Positions 31,114 through 41,426 of a DNA stretch of 64,000 nucleotides are shown in pieces. The DNA comes from Caballeronia temeraria (lineage in GTDB: Bacteria; Pseudomonadota; Gammaproteobacteria; Burkholderiales; Burkholderiaceae): NCBI RefSeq assembly GCF_001544795.2, contig NZ_FCOI02000001.1:475116-539115 (forward strand), given 5' to 3'. Under the pieces are notes generated by a model, which saw only the letters and a program-made list of their open reading frames with translations, was not told the DNA's origin and searched no databases. The position numbers were made by a program, and so were the translations under genes. Numbering within the stretch: the stretch's first letter is position 1; the number at the start of each line of letters is the position of its first letter.

Positions 31114-32637
31114 TCAAGCCGTCGCGACCGGAATCTTGCCGATCTTCGCCTGCCATTCGGCCGGGCCGGTCTTGTGGACCGACGTGCCGCTCGAATCGAC
31201 GGCCACCGTCACCGGCATATCCTGCACGTCGAACTCGTAGATCGCTTCCATGCCGAGGTCTTCGAACGCCAGCACCTTCGCTTCGCGGATTGCCTTAGAC
31301 ACGAGATACGCCGCGCCGCCGACCGCCATCAGGTACGCCGCCTGGTGATTCTTGATCGCCTCGATCGCGACCGGGCCACGCTCGGCCTTGCCGATCATCG
31401 AAATGAGGCCGGTCTGCGCGAGCATCATTTCCGTGAACTTGTCCATGCGCGTGGCCGTGGTCGGGCCCGCCGGACCGACGGCTTCGTCGCGCACCGGATC
31501 GACCGGGCCGACGTAATAGATCACGCGGTTCGTGAAATCGACCGGCAGCTTTTCGCCCTTCGCGAGCATGTCGGCGATGCGCTTGTGCGCGGCGTCGCGG
31601 CCCGTCAGCATCTTGCCCGACAGCAGCAGCGTCTGGCCCGGCTTCCACGACGCGACTTCTTCCGGCGTCAGCGTGTTCAGGTCGACGCGCTTGCTCGTCT
31701 CCGTGTTCGGCTGCCACGTGACGTTCGGCCATGCGTCGAGCGGCGGCGCTTCGAGCTTCGCCGCGCCCGAGCCGTCGAGCGTGAAGTGCGCGTGACGCGT
31801 CGCCGCGCAGTTCGGGATGATTGCGACCGGCTTCGATGCCGCGTGCGTCGGCGCGGCCATGATCTTCACGTCGAGCACCGTCGCGAGACCGCCGAGACCC
31901 TGTGCGCCGATGCCGAGCGCGTTCACCTTCTCGTGGAGCTCCACGCGCAGTTCTTCGATCCAGTCCTGCGGGCCGCGCGCGATGACGTCCTGAATGTCGA
32001 TCGGGTCCATCAGCGATTCCTTCGCCATGACCATCGCCTTTTCAGCCGTGCCGCCGATGCCGATGCCGAGCATGCCCGGCGGGCACCAGCCGGCGCCCAT
32101 CGTCGGGACGGTCTTGAGAATCCAGTCGACGATCGAATCCGACGGGTTCAGCATCGCGAACTTCGACTTGTTCTCCGAGCCGCCGCCCTTGGCCGCGACC
32201 TGCACGTCGACCTTGTCGCCCGGCACGATCTCGTAGTGGATCACGGCCGGCGTGTTGTCCTTCGTGTTCTTGCGGCCGCCTTCGGGCGGGCTCACGATCG
32301 ATGCGCGCAGCACATTGTCCGGGTTCAGATAGCCGCGGCGCACGCCTTCGTTGATCATGTCGGTGACCGACATCGTCGCACCGTCCCAGCGCACGTCCAT
32401 GCCGACCTTCACGAACACCGTGACGATGCCCGTGTCCTGGCAGATCGGGCGCTTGCCTTCGGCGCACATGCGGCTGTTGGTCAGGATCTGCGCGATCGCG
32501 TCCTTCGCGGCGGGGCTTTCTTCCAGCTCGTAGGCGCGGCCGAGCGCCTGGATATAGTCGAGCGGATGGTAGTAGCTGATGTATTGCAGCGAATCAGCGA
32601 TGCTCTGAATCAGGTCTTCCTGCTTGATGACGGTCAT
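31114..32637 (-). CDS. Fumarate hydratase, class I (4Fe-4S)
   Basis: 507 residues, the class I (FumA/B-like) fumarase. Converts fumarate to malate in the TCA cycle with an oxygen-sensitive [4Fe-4S] cluster. Cys ligands are visible in KRPICQDTG (about 80), PNCAATRHAHF (about 280) and the C-terminal part. The catalytic region VGPAGPTTATRMDKF is present. The start is set at ATG 32635-32637 (MTVIKQEDLIQSIADSLQYI); the long in-frame extension to 32949 overlaps another gene. Confidence 0.94.
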   Translation of the reverse strand: MTVIKQEDLIQSIADSLQYISYYHPLDYIQALGRAYELEESPAAKDAIAQILTNSRMCAEGKRPICQDTGIVTVFVKVGMDVRWDGATMSVTDMINEGVRRGYLNPDNVLRASIVSPPEGGRKNTKDNTPAVIHYEIVPGDKVDVQVAAKGGGSENKSKFAMLNPSDSIVDWILKTVPTMGAGWCPPGMLGIGIGGTAEKAMVMAKESLMDPIDIQDVIARGPQDWIEELRVELHEKVNALGIGAQGLGGLATVLDVKIMAAPTHAASKPVAIIPNCAATRHAHFTLDGSGAAKLEAPPLDAWPNVTWQPNTETSKRVDLNTLTPEEVASWKPGQTLLLSGKMLTGRDAAHKRIADMLAKGEKLPVDFTNRVIYYVGPVDPVRDEAVGPAGPTTATRMDKFTEMMLAQTGLISMIGKAERGPVAIEAIKNHQAAYLMAVGGAAYLVSKAIREAKVLAFEDLGMEAIYEFDVQDMPVTVAVDSSGTSVHKTGPAEWQAKIGKIPVATA

Positions 32638-32687
32638 GGCTTCAGCTCTGGGGGACGAAATTATGTGCAGGCGTTCTGGGCGACGCC

Positions 32688-33278
32688 TCACTCGATTGCG
32701 TTTCGGGGCGGCGAAAAGGATTCGTCGTGAAAATGGCGCGGATGCGTATGCGTGGTCAGCCGGTCGACATACGCCATGATGAGCGCGGACACGAGGAAGG
32801 CGACGTGGATGATCACCTGCCACAGCACCGTGTGGAACGTGTGCTGGTCGGGGTTGATGAAGGTTTTCAGCAGATGGATCGACGAGATGCTGATGAGCGC
32901 CATCGACAGCTTCACCTTCAGCACGCCCGCGTTGACGTGATCGAGCCATTCCGGTTCGTCCGGATGGCCTTCCACGCCGAGACGCGACACGAAGGTTTCG
33001 TATCCGCCGACGATCACCATGATGAGCAGGTTCGAGATCATCACAACGTCGATGAGGCCGAGCACGACGAGCATGATGTTGGTTTCGTCGAGCGTCATCG
33101 CGTGCGTGACGAGATGCCAGACTTCCTTCAGGAACAGGACGACGTAGACGGCTTGCGCGACGATCAGGCCCAGATAGAGCGGCACCTGGAGCCAGCGGCT
33201 CATGAAGATGACTTTCGGTAGCACTTTCATCGAGCCGGGCTGCGAGGGCGAGGCGGGAGAATGCTTGGGAGCGGACAT
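32688..33278 (-). CDS. YqhA-family (TIGR00645-like) membrane protein
   Basis: 196 residues with four hydrophobic segments (about 30-50, 68-90, 128-147, 163-182) in the order of the YqhA/UPF0114 family: [20 protein letters not shown], then [20 protein letters not shown]. Inner-membrane, unknown function. It starts at ATG 33276-33278; the extension to 34181 would overlap the EamA gene and is a shadow. Confidence 0.85.
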   Translation of the reverse strand: MSAPKHSPASPSQPGSMKVLPKVIFMSRWLQVPLYLGLIVAQAVYVVLFLKEVWHLVTHAMTLDETNIMLVVLGLIDVVMISNLLIMVIVGGYETFVSRLGVEGHPDEPEWLDHVNAGVLKVKLSMALISISSIHLLKTFINPDQHTFHTVLWQVIIHVAFLVSALIMAYVDRLTTHTHPRHFHDESFSPPRNAIE

Positions 33279-33466
33279 GGGCGGCTGTTCAGTCGGGGCG
33301 GGTCGGACCGGAAATGATGACTGGCGAATATGACGAACCGAAACGCGCGATGCGCGTGCGATGCGCCGGCGCGCGCGTTGGCGCATTCGCGGTGTCGGGA
33401 AGCCCGCTATTGTAGCGTGTCGCCACGCGGACTTCCCAAAAGCTTTCAGAAACCGCTGAACCCGTC

Positions 33467-34366
33467 CTAGACGCCGGTTTCGCGCGAGACGGAGCCGGTG
33501 GCGCGCGCCTTCAGGCTCGCGAGCGCGATGCCCGTCACGACGCACGCGAGCGCGATGCCGTGCGCGAGCGTCGGCCGCTCGTCGAGAAATGCGATGCCAT
33601 AGAGTGCCGCCGCGACCGGCAGCACGGCGCAGAAGACGCCCGCGAGACTGCCGTCGACGTGGCGGATGCCCTTCATCCACAGCCAGAACGAGAAGATGCT
33701 CGCCGACAGCCCGTACCAGAGCACGAGCGCCCACGTGTCCCAGTCGACGCTCGTCCAGTCGAAGCCGGCGAGCGAACTCGCGCCGAGCGGCAGCATCAGC
33801 AGAAGGCCGATCGCGTGCGTGTACGCGCAGATGTCGATGGCGGGCAGCGTCTGCGTGAGACGGCGCGAAAGGATCACGTAGAGCGATTCGCAGCACACGG
33901 CGCCGAGCACCATCAGATTGCCGGGCAACGAACTCGCGCCCGAAGCCCCGGCCTGCGCGATGTTGATGACGAGCACGCCCGCGATCGCGAGTCCGATCGA
34001 TGCGAGCGCGCGCGATCCCGGTTTCTCTCTCAGGAAGAGCCACGCGAAGAGGGCGACCACGGCCGGAATCGTGCTCGTGATGACGCCCGCCGCGACCGCG
34101 CTCGTGCGCGCGACGCCGTTCAGCATCAGCAGCGTGAAGCCGAAGGTGCCGAAGAACGCCTGCAGGAACAGATTGATCCATTCGCCGCGCGCGACGCGTT
34201 TCATCTTCGACCAGCGCAACAGCGGCCAGAGCACCGCGAGCGCGATGACGAAGCGCAGCAGCGCGAAGAGCGGAACGGGAACGGAGGCGACGATCGACTT
34301 GCCGATGCCGACGTTGCTTCCGACGAGCAGCATGGCTGCAATCAGGAGAAAGGCGTAGCGATTCAA
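33467..34366 (-). CDS. EamA / DMT-superfamily permease
   Basis: 299 residues with ten hydrophobic segments in two EamA repeats. The likely start is TTG (34364-34366), giving [20 protein letters not shown], as in relatives; the next ATG would drop 11 residues. Probably a small-metabolite or amino acid exporter; substrate unknown. Confidence 0.87.
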   Translation of the reverse strand: MNRYAFLLIAAMLLVGSNVGIGKSIVASVPVPLFALLRFVIALAVLWPLLRWSKMKRVARGEWINLFLQAFFGTFGFTLLMLNGVARTSAVAAGVITSTIPAVVALFAWLFLREKPGSRALASIGLAIAGVLVINIAQAGASGASSLPGNLMVLGAVCCESLYVILSRRLTQTLPAIDICAYTHAIGLLLMLPLGASSLAGFDWTSVDWDTWALVLWYGLSASIFSFWLWMKGIRHVDGSLAGVFCAVLPVAAALYGIAFLDERPTLAHGIALACVVTGIALASLKARATGSVSRETGV

Positions 34367-34692
34367 GCTGGATACCGCGCGGGGAGTTCAGTTACGATTA
34401 TGGGGACGCATTGTAGAAGCCGCGCGGACTCCGTGTATACCCCGTGCCTGCTGGCCCGGCCACGTAAGAAGCGGGTAAGTTGAGCGGCTTATCTTGAATT
34501 CACTGCAGGATGTCGCTGGCGCGGAATGTGCCGTGACATTCTTCGCGTCTCGTCGGCGCGGTAAAACGGAGACAAGGTTCGGGAACGCCTCGCGCGTTCC
34601 GCTTTCGAACCTCATAAACATACGGCGCGCGCAGCCCATTCAGCGATGCGCGCGCCGCCGGATTTCGGAAACACCATCAGGAGAGGTTGTCG
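34367..34692. other. Divergent intergenic region EamA permease / acs
   Basis: 326 bases, no gene supported. It must hold the acs promoter. TGGCGCG-N4-GTGC at about 34516 resembles a sigma-54 site only weakly. Confidence 0.35.
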
Positions 34693-36675
34693 ATGTCTGC
34701 GATCGAATCGGTTCTTCAGGAAAAACGTGTATTCCCGCCGTCAGCCAAGGCATCGGCGGGTGCGGCAATCTCCGGCATGGACGCCTACAAGGCGCTGGCA
34801 GCTGAAGCGGAACAGGATTACGAGGGTTTCTGGGCGCGCATCGCGCGCGAGACGCTCACGTGGCACAAGCCGTTCACGAAGGTGCTGGATGAATCGAAGG
34901 CGCCTTTCTATACGTGGTTCGAGGACGGCGAACTCAACGCGTCGTATAACTGTCTCGACCGTCACGTCGAAGCGGGCCGCGGCAACGACAACGCGATCAT
35001 CTTCGAAGCCGACGACGGCACCGTCACCAACGTCACCTATCAGGATCTGCTGGACCGCGTCTCGCGCCTTGCCAACGCGCTGAAGAAGCGCGGCGTCAAG
35101 AAGGGCGACCGCGTCGTGATCTATCTGCCGATGTCGGTGGAAGGCGTCGTCGCGATGCAGGCCTGCGTGCGCATCGGCGCGACGCATTCCGTCGTGTTCG
35201 GCGGCTTCTCGTCGAAGTCGCTGAACGAACGTCTCGTCGATGTCGGCGCGGTCGCGCTCATCACCGCCGACGAACAGATGCGCGGCGGCAAGGCGCTGCC
35301 GCTCAAGAGCATCGCCGACGAAGCGCTCGCCGCGGGCGGCTGCGAGAAAGTGAAGGACGTCATCGTGTATCGGCGCACGGGCGGCAAGGTCGCATGGGCC
35401 GAAGGCCGCGACGCGTGGCTGCACGAGATCGTCGAGAACGAATCGACGAAGTGCGAGCCGGAGTGGGTGAGCGCGGAGCATCCGCTTTTCATCCTCTACA
35501 CGTCCGGTTCGACCGGCAAGCCGAAGGGCGTGCAGCACAGCACAGCGGGCATTTTGCTGTGGGCCGCGCAGACCATGAAGTGGACCTTCGACATGAAACC
35601 GGGCGACATCTTCTGGTGTACCGCGGATATCGGCTGGATCACGGGGCATAGCTATATCGCGTACGGGCCGCTTGCGATCGGCGCGACGCAGGTCATGTTC
35701 GAAGGCGTGCCGACGTACCCGCACGCGGGCCGCTTCTGGGAGATGATCGCGCGCCACAAGGTCACGATCTTCTACACGGCGCCCACGGCGATCCGCTCGC
35801 TCATCAAGGCATCGGAAGCGGATGCGAAGGTGCATCCGAAGAGCTTCGATCTGTCGACGCTGCGTCTGCTCGGCACGGTCGGCGAGCCGATCAATCCGGA
35901 AGCGTGGATGTGGTACCACGAGAACGTCGGCAAGGGACAATGCCCGATCGTCGATACGTGGTGGCAGACCGAGACCGGCGGCCACATGATCACGCCGCTG
36001 CCGGGCGCGACGCCGCTCGTGCCGGGTTCCTGCACGCTGCCGCTGCCGGGCATCATGGCCGCGATCGTCGACGAAACCGGTCAGGACGTGCCGAACGGGC
36101 AGGGCGGCATTCTGGTCGTGAAGCGTCCGTGGCCGTCGATGCTGCGCAACGTGTGGGGCGACCCGAAACGCTATCAGACGAGCTACTTCCCCGAGGAACT
36201 CGGCGGCAAGCTGTATCTCGCCGGCGACGGCGCGGTGCGCGACAAGGAAACCGGCTACTTCACGATCATGGGCCGCATCGACGACGTGCTGAACGTCTCC
36301 GGTCACCGCCTCGGCACGATGGAAATCGAGTCGGCGCTGGTCGCGAATCCGATGGTCGCGGAAGCGGCGGTCGTCGGCCGGCCGGACGATACGACGGGTG
36401 AAGCCGTGGTCGCGTTCGTCGTGCTGAAGCGCTCGCGTCCGGAAGGCGATGAAGCGAAGCAGATCGCCACGGAACTGCGCAACTGGGTCGGCAAGGAAAT
36501 CGGGCCGATCGCGAAGCCGAAGGACATCCGCTTCGGCGAGAATCTGCCGAAAACGCGCTCGGGCAAGATCATGCGCCGGCTCCTGCGCTCGCTCGCGAAG
36601 GGAGAGGAGATCACGCAGGACGTCTCCACGTTGGAAAATCCGGCGATCCTGGATCAGCTCGGCGAAGCGCGCTGA
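34693..36675 (+). CDS. acs: Acetyl-CoA synthetase
   Basis: 660 residues. Activates acetate with ATP and CoA. ANL-family motifs are present: P-loop [15 protein letters not shown] (about 271), [10 protein letters not shown] (about 421), and the C-terminal [10 protein letters not shown], whose Lys is the acetylation-controlled residue in Acs proteins. AGGAGAGG precedes ATG 34693. The DUF4212/symporter pair downstream likely brings in the substrate. Confidence 0.96.
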   Translation: MSAIESVLQEKRVFPPSAKASAGAAISGMDAYKALAAEAEQDYEGFWARIARETLTWHKPFTKVLDESKAPFYTWFEDGELNASYNCLDRHVEAGRGNDNAIIFEADDGTVTNVTYQDLLDRVSRLANALKKRGVKKGDRVVIYLPMSVEGVVAMQACVRIGATHSVVFGGFSSKSLNERLVDVGAVALITADEQMRGGKALPLKSIADEALAAGGCEKVKDVIVYRRTGGKVAWAEGRDAWLHEIVENESTKCEPEWVSAEHPLFILYTSGSTGKPKGVQHSTAGILLWAAQTMKWTFDMKPGDIFWCTADIGWITGHSYIAYGPLAIGATQVMFEGVPTYPHAGRFWEMIARHKVTIFYTAPTAIRSLIKASEADAKVHPKSFDLSTLRLLGTVGEPINPEAWMWYHENVGKGQCPIVDTWWQTETGGHMITPLPGATPLVPGSCTLPLPGIMAAIVDETGQDVPNGQGGILVVKRPWPSMLRNVWGDPKRYQTSYFPEELGGKLYLAGDGAVRDKETGYFTIMGRIDDVLNVSGHRLGTMEIESALVANPMVAEAAVVGRPDDTTGEAVVAFVVLKRSRPEGDEAKQIATELRNWVGKEIGPIAKPKDIRFGENLPKTRSGKIMRRLLRSLAKGEEITQDVSTLENPAILDQLGEAR

Positions 36676-36727
36676 TCGTCACGCGGCCGCTGCGTCACAC
36701 GCGGCGGTCGATCCTTATTGCCGACGC

Positions 36728-36754
36728 CATGCGGTTTTGTTAAAAAACCGCATG
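36728..36754 (+). promoter_or_regulatory. Hairpin covering the DUF4212 start codon
   Basis: CATGCGGTTTT (36728-36738) and AAAACCGCATG (36744-36754) are an 11-bp perfect inverted repeat. The right arm includes the ATG at 36752. No ribosome site precedes this ATG. In RNA the hairpin would hide the start. It contains its own mini-ORF (ATG CGG TTT TGT TAA). Confidence 0.6.
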
Positions 36755-37078
36755 TCCGATTCCTCCAACCCGACGCCTGCCTCGCCGCCGCCCGTATCGG
36801 TGGCGATGGCGCGTGCGCATCGGCGCTACTGGCGTTTCAATATCGCGCTGATCGCCGTGCTGATGGCGGCCGGCTTCATCGTCTCGTTCGGCCTGCCGCT
36901 CTTTGCGCAACGCTTCGAGCATGTGCGCGTCGCGGGCTTTCCGCTGCCGTTCTACTTCGGCGCGCAGGGCGCGATTCTCGTCTATGTCGCGCTGATCCTC
37001 GTCTATATCGTGCTGATGCAGGTCGCCGATGCGCGTCTCTCGCGCGCCGCCCGCGCCGAACAGGGCGACGCCGCATGA
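36752..37078 (+). CDS. DUF4212 small membrane subunit of a solute symporter
   Basis: 108 residues with two hydrophobic helices (about 30-52 and 68-90), the pattern of the DUF4212 proteins that accompany SSS-family acetate/pyruvate-type symporters, as YjcH does ActP. It overlaps the symporter by ATGA (37075-37078). The start is uncertain: ATG 36752 lies in a hairpin; ATG 36806 (MARAHRRYWRFN) is a good alternative and fits family length better. Confidence 0.8.
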   Translation: MSDSSNPTPASPPPVSVAMARAHRRYWRFNIALIAVLMAAGFIVSFGLPLFAQRFEHVRVAGFPLPFYFGAQGAILVYVALILVYIVLMQVADARLSRAARAEQGDAA

Positions 37079-39099
37079 AGCTCACGAACCGGCTGATCCT
37101 TTCCTACGCGCTCTATACGCTCGGCTTTTTGCTGTTCATCTTTTTGATGGAGCGCATCGAGCGCACGACGGGACCGGGCACGTGGATCGGCTACGTGTTC
37201 CTGTTCGTGCCGATCGCGGTGTATGCGGTGATCGGCCTGTTGTCGCGCACGTCGGATCTCGTCGAGTACTACGTGGCGGGGCGGCGTGTGCCGTCCGCGT
37301 TCAACGGCATGGCGACAGCCGCCGACTGGCTCTCGGCGGCGTCGTTCATCGGTCTCGCGGGTTCGATCTACGCGAGCGGCTACGACGGCCTCGCGTACGT
37401 GATGGGCTGGACCGGCGGCTATTGCCTCGTCGCGTTCCTGCTCGCGCCGTACGTGCGCAAGCTCGCGCGCTACACGATTCCCGATTTTCTCGGCACGCGC
37501 TTCTCCAGCAATCTCGTGCGCGCGCTCGCGGCCGTCGCGGCGATTCTGTGTTCGTTCGTCTATCTCGTCGCGCAGATTCAGGGCATCGGGCTGATCGCGT
37601 CGCGGTTCATCGGCATCGAGTTTTCGATCGGCATCTTCTGCGGCCTCGCGGGCATTCTCGTGTGCTCGTTTCTCGGCGGCATGCGCGCGGTGACGTGGAC
37701 GCAGGTCGCGCAATACATCATTCTCATCAGCGCGATGCTGATTCCGGTGTCGATGATCGCGCATCGCGAAGGGCTCGGCTGGTTTCCGCAATTCAACTAC
37801 GGGCGCGTGATGGAGCGCGTCGAGTCGCTCGAGCGGGCAGTCGCCGCATCGCCCGACGAAGCGCGCGTGCGCGCCGCTTATCAGCAACAGGCCGCGCAGA
37901 TTCAGCAGCGCATCGACGCGCTCCCGCAGTCGTTCCATGACGAGCGCGCGCGCCTCGCCGGTGAGATCGCGGAATTGCGCCGGCATAACGGCCCGCTGCG
38001 CGAGATCAACGAGCGTGAGCGCGAACTGGCCGCTTTTCCGCGCGATCCTGCCGATGCGCAAGCCAAGTGGTCGCGCGAACGCGATGCGTTGATCGAGCGC
38101 GTCGCGGCGCCCGTGCCGATGGCCGAAGCGTTCGCGCCCGGCTCGGCCGGCGACGAAAGTCCGCGCGTGCATCAGATCAACTTTCTGTCGCTGCTTTTGT
38201 GTCTGTCGATCGGTACTGCCAGCCTGCCGCACATCCTCACGCGCTACAACACGACGACGTCGGTATCGTCGGCGCGGCGCTCGGTTGGATGGACGCTGTT
38301 CTTCGTCGCGCTCTTCTATCTGACGGTGCCGGTGCTCGCGGTGCTGATCAAGCACGAGATATTGACGGGGATCGTCGGTCATCGTTTTGCGGATTTGCCG
38401 CAATGGGTCACGCAATGGCGGCGCGTGGAGCCGTACCTGATCCGCATCAGCGACGTGAACGGCGACGGCATCGTGCGCTGGGCCGGCATTCAGATGCAGC
38501 CGGATATGGTCGTGCTCGCGGCGCCCGAAATCGCGGGATTGCCGTATGTGATCTCGGGGCTGATCGCGGCCGGCGCGCTGGCGGCGGCGTTGTCGACGGC
38601 GGACGGGCTGCTGCTGACGATCGCCAACGCGCTGTCGCACGACGTGTATTACTGCATGGTCGACCGGCGCGCGACGAGCCAGCGGCGCGTGACGATCTCG
38701 AAGATTCTGCTGCTCGGCGTGGCGCTGCTCGCGTCGTATGTGGCGTCGCTGAACGCGGGCAATATCCTGTTTCTCGTCGGCGCGGCGTTTTCGCTGGCGG
38801 CGTCGAGTCTCTTTCCGGCGCTCGTGCTCGGCGTGTTCTGGAAACGCACGACGCAGCGCGGCGTCGTCGCGGGCATGATCGCGGGGCTCGTCGTGTGCGT
38901 GTATTACATCGTGTCGACGTATCCGTTTTTCGTGCAGTTGACGGGTTTCGCCGGGCCGCGCTGGTTCGGCATCGAGCCGATCAGCTCGGGCGTGTTCGGT
39001 GTACCGGCCGGTTTCGCGGTGGCGATCGCGGTGAGTCTTTTCGATCGCAAGCCGGATGCGTACACGCGCGCGCTCGTCGATTACATTCGTCATCCGTAG
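37075..39099 (+). CDS. Sodium:solute symporter, VC_2705-like (SSS family)
   Basis: 674 residues with 13 or so membrane helices. N-terminal SSS motifs include EYYVAGRRVPSAFNGMATAA and AADWLSAASFIGLAG. It has an insertion of about 100 residues (about 245-355) rich in Glu/Arg/Gln heptads (YQQQAAQIQQRIDALPQ, ARLAGEIAELRRHNG), predicted coiled coil. A DVNGDGIVRW loop (about 460) resembles an EF-hand calcium loop. Next to acs, so acetate or another short carboxylate is the likely substrate (inferred). Confidence 0.88.
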   Translation: MKLTNRLILSYALYTLGFLLFIFLMERIERTTGPGTWIGYVFLFVPIAVYAVIGLLSRTSDLVEYYVAGRRVPSAFNGMATAADWLSAASFIGLAGSIYASGYDGLAYVMGWTGGYCLVAFLLAPYVRKLARYTIPDFLGTRFSSNLVRALAAVAAILCSFVYLVAQIQGIGLIASRFIGIEFSIGIFCGLAGILVCSFLGGMRAVTWTQVAQYIILISAMLIPVSMIAHREGLGWFPQFNYGRVMERVESLERAVAASPDEARVRAAYQQQAAQIQQRIDALPQSFHDERARLAGEIAELRRHNGPLREINERERELAAFPRDPADAQAKWSRERDALIERVAAPVPMAEAFAPGSAGDESPRVHQINFLSLLLCLSIGTASLPHILTRYNTTTSVSSARRSVGWTLFFVALFYLTVPVLAVLIKHEILTGIVGHRFADLPQWVTQWRRVEPYLIRISDVNGDGIVRWAGIQMQPDMVVLAAPEIAGLPYVISGLIAAGALAAALSTADGLLLTIANALSHDVYYCMVDRRATSQRRVTISKILLLGVALLASYVASLNAGNILFLVGAAFSLAASSLFPALVLGVFWKRTTQRGVVAGMIAGLVVCVYYIVSTYPFFVQLTGFAGPRWFGIEPISSGVFGVPAGFAVAIAVSLFDRKPDAYTRALVDYIRHP

Positions 39100-39142
39100 G
39101 GGCTGGCGCAGTCGCGGGAACTTGGTATAATCGCGGTCTTCC

Positions 39143-39232
39143 GGAGAGATGGATGAGTGGTTTAAGTCGCACGCCTGGAAAGCGTGTATAGGGTAAAACC
39201 TATCGGGGGTTCGAATCCCCCTCTCTCCGCCA
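39143..39232 (+). tRNA. tRNA-Ser (GGA anticodon)
   Basis: Class II tRNA with an acceptor stem GGAGAGA / TCTCTCC, discriminator G and encoded CCA (39230-39232). The anticodon GGA lies in CCTGGAAAG, followed by a variable arm (TATAGGGTAAAACCTATC) and T-loop GGTTCGAATCC. TATAAT at 39126-39131 is a probable -10. Its 3' end is the integration target of the following element. Confidence 0.97.
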
Positions 39233-39235
39233 GGA
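39213..39235 (+). other. Candidate attachment site (attL) in tRNA-Ser
   Basis: P4-type integrases recombine at the 3' end of tRNA genes. The integrase gene starts 166 bases after this tRNA. No second copy of the tRNA end was found by eye to 64000, so the right boundary is unknown. Confidence 0.5.
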
Positions 39236-39397
39236 CACCCCTCTTAGACGGTCCGATTTCATCGGATTTAGTCGTCAAAACCCCCGCCAGATAAGGCTTT
39301 CAGCCGATTCCCCCAAAGATCACAAGTCGGAACCCATTGCCTTTCCTCGGCATAAGTCGTAAATTTTTAGGCGGGTAGGTTGGCGGGTAGAAACTGA

Positions 39398-40633
39398 ATG
39401 CCTCGAATTGCACAAGAGTTGGGTGCGCTAGCCGTGTCACGCCTGTCTGAGCCAGGTACGCATGCGGTAGGCCGAGTTGCTGGATTGATGCTCCAAATCT
39501 CGACGAGCGGTGCTCGGTCGTGGATCTTGCGAACAACGATTGCCGGACGTCGCCGGGAGATAGGCCTCGGGCCATACCCGGCGGTGTCGCTGAAGGACGC
39601 GCACGCAAAAGCTCAGGCAATGCGTGATGACATCGCGAATGGGGTTGACCCGCTCGTAGCCAAAGCGGAAGCAGCGAGCCGACTGCGCGCCAGTCGAGCG
39701 CTAGATGTCACATTCAAGGAAGCTGCTACACGCTTCATCGAAGCTAAAGCTCCCGAGTGGAAAAACGCAAAGCATGCATCCCAGTGGACCAACACGATCG
39801 AGGAATACGCTTATCCGAAGATCGGAGACTTGCTCGTTCGGCACATCATGCGCTCGCACGTCACTGATGTGCTCGAGCCGATCTGGACAAAGAAAACAGA
39901 GACCGCGTCCCGCCTGCGCGGACGCATAGAAGCCATTCTTGGTTGGGCTCGTGTGAAAGGGTATCGCGACGAGGGCATGAATCCGGCGGCTTGGCGCGGC
40001 AACCTTGACAAGCTCTTATCAGCACCGAAGAAGACAAAGCGCGTTCGGAATCATCCGGCGCTTTCTTTGGCCGACACGCCAGCCTTCGTCGAGGATCTCC
40101 GTAGATCGACTGGCATCAGCTTTCGGTGTCTAGAATTTCTGATCCTTACCGCTGCGCGGTCAGGGGAGGCAAGAGGAGCGCTATGGACAGAGATCGACCT
40201 TGATCGTCGTATATGGGCAATTCCTAGCGAACGAATGAAGGCTCAGAAAGAGCATCGTGTTCCGTTGTCCGATCGCGCCGTTGAACTGCTGAAAGGTATC
40301 GAACGCGACGACAAAACAGATCTGGTCTTTCGCGCGCCACGTTCGAACAAGATGCTGAGCGATATGACGCTGCTTGCGATTCTGCGCAAGAGGGGACTTA
40401 AAGCGACACCACATGGGTTTCGCTCAACATTTCGCGATTGGGCGAGCGAGCACACGAACTATCCACGCGAATTAGCCGAGGTCGCACTCGCGCATATACC
40501 CGGCGGCGCGTCGGAAATGGCTTACTGGCGAGGAGACCTACTTGAAAAGCGCCGGCGGATGATGGCTGATTGGGCAGAAACCATCGTCGGCGTTACGAAA
40601 CCTGACGAACCAACGGATCGGAGCGCTGTATGA
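39398..40633 (+). CDS. Tyrosine recombinase (P4-type integrase)
   Basis: 411 residues. An N-terminal DUF4102-like arm-binding domain (about 1-95, SGARSWILRTTIAGRRREIG), a core-binding domain (about 105-200) and a catalytic domain. The catalytic residues are Arg in TAARSGEARG (about 252), HGFRSTFRDW (about 340), His in LAHIPGG and the nucleophile Tyr in MAYWRGD (about 378). It lies next to tRNA-Ser and drives insertion there. It ends with an ATGA overlap to the next gene. Confidence 0.94.
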   Translation: MPRIAQELGALAVSRLSEPGTHAVGRVAGLMLQISTSGARSWILRTTIAGRRREIGLGPYPAVSLKDAHAKAQAMRDDIANGVDPLVAKAEAASRLRASRALDVTFKEAATRFIEAKAPEWKNAKHASQWTNTIEEYAYPKIGDLLVRHIMRSHVTDVLEPIWTKKTETASRLRGRIEAILGWARVKGYRDEGMNPAAWRGNLDKLLSAPKKTKRVRNHPALSLADTPAFVEDLRRSTGISFRCLEFLILTAARSGEARGALWTEIDLDRRIWAIPSERMKAQKEHRVPLSDRAVELLKGIERDDKTDLVFRAPRSNKMLSDMTLLAILRKRGLKATPHGFRSTFRDWASEHTNYPRELAEVALAHIPGGASEMAYWRGDLLEKRRRMMADWAETIVGVTKPDEPTDRSAV

Positions 40634-41313
40634 ACAGTCCAGACAGATGTGCCAGCTCAGATGACAGAATTTATCAGTATATCGAATCGATCGCTGAAGA
40701 TGCTCATTCAATCTGGACGGACTTAGGCATTATCATGAGTTTGGACGCTTTCATGGGAGCCTTTCTTTTTACAACAAGAGACTACGGAAGTCCAACTGCT
40801 CGCCAGTTTCTGGAGGAGTACGCAGCTTCGGTCGAGTCTACGGGTGATCAATGCGCTCGAATGCAGCGATTCATGCTAATCCGTATGTCATGCGCGTATC
40901 TCGGGGAGGCATTGCGCTATGCCGACGATGGATACCCAGATGATGCATGGGAATCGCTTCTTCTAGCGCAGCACGCTGTTACAAAGCTATCCGGCTTTAT
41001 CGATGGCGAAACTAAAAATCCTAAACGTGATGCAATGCTTCAGGAGATGGCGAGACACGAAGCCGAGCGAATGATCTCGGAACGGGCTCGCAAGGCCGCT
41101 GACAAAACACATGCAGGAAATCGAGCCATTCGCGATGAGGCGTTTAAATGGCTCGACGAGCACTTTGAAAAGCGGAATTTGACGAATGACCGCGCCGCAG
41201 AACTGCTTGGCGAGATCGTTTCCAAAGAATTCAGTACGCGTCTCTCGTACGTGAAAAAGTGGAAGCAGTCAAGACAGTCTGCTGGCAGAATCGGGTGCCG
41301 GCAAAGAGACTAG
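40630..41313 (+). CDS. Unknown protein coupled to the integrase
   Basis: 227 residues, no membrane segment, no recognised domain. The start ATG overlaps the integrase stop. The C-terminal third is basic and helical (KWLDEHFEKRNLTNDRAAEL, then VKKWKQSRQSAG) and may bind DNA or be a regulatory tail. The middle has a paired-helix look with Cys/Met. Codon use is less GC-biased than the flanking chromosome. Confidence 0.7.
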   Translation: MNSPDRCASSDDRIYQYIESIAEDAHSIWTDLGIIMSLDAFMGAFLFTTRDYGSPTARQFLEEYAASVESTGDQCARMQRFMLIRMSCAYLGEALRYADDGYPDDAWESLLLAQHAVTKLSGFIDGETKNPKRDAMLQEMARHEAERMISERARKAADKTHAGNRAIRDEAFKWLDEHFEKRNLTNDRAAELLGEIVSKEFSTRLSYVKKWKQSRQSAGRIGCRQRD

Positions 41314-41426
41314 GTTATCCGCGCGCAGCATAGGTGTTCGGCACGCACGCTGACTATTCACGATGGCTTATCGAGTAAAGAATTCGTATCGACCCGTCCA
41401 ATCCCGGACGCTTCCAAGTCGATGCG

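Noticed and set aside
34505..34540. Sigma-54-like promoter (TGGCGCG-N4-GTGC) upstream of acs
   Set aside because: Only partly matches the consensus (no TTGCA), and no enhancer-binding protein gene is near.
37003..39093. Long minus-strand frame (about 696 codons) opposite the symporter
   Set aside because: Same coding-shadow effect; Arg/His-rich and no ribosome site.
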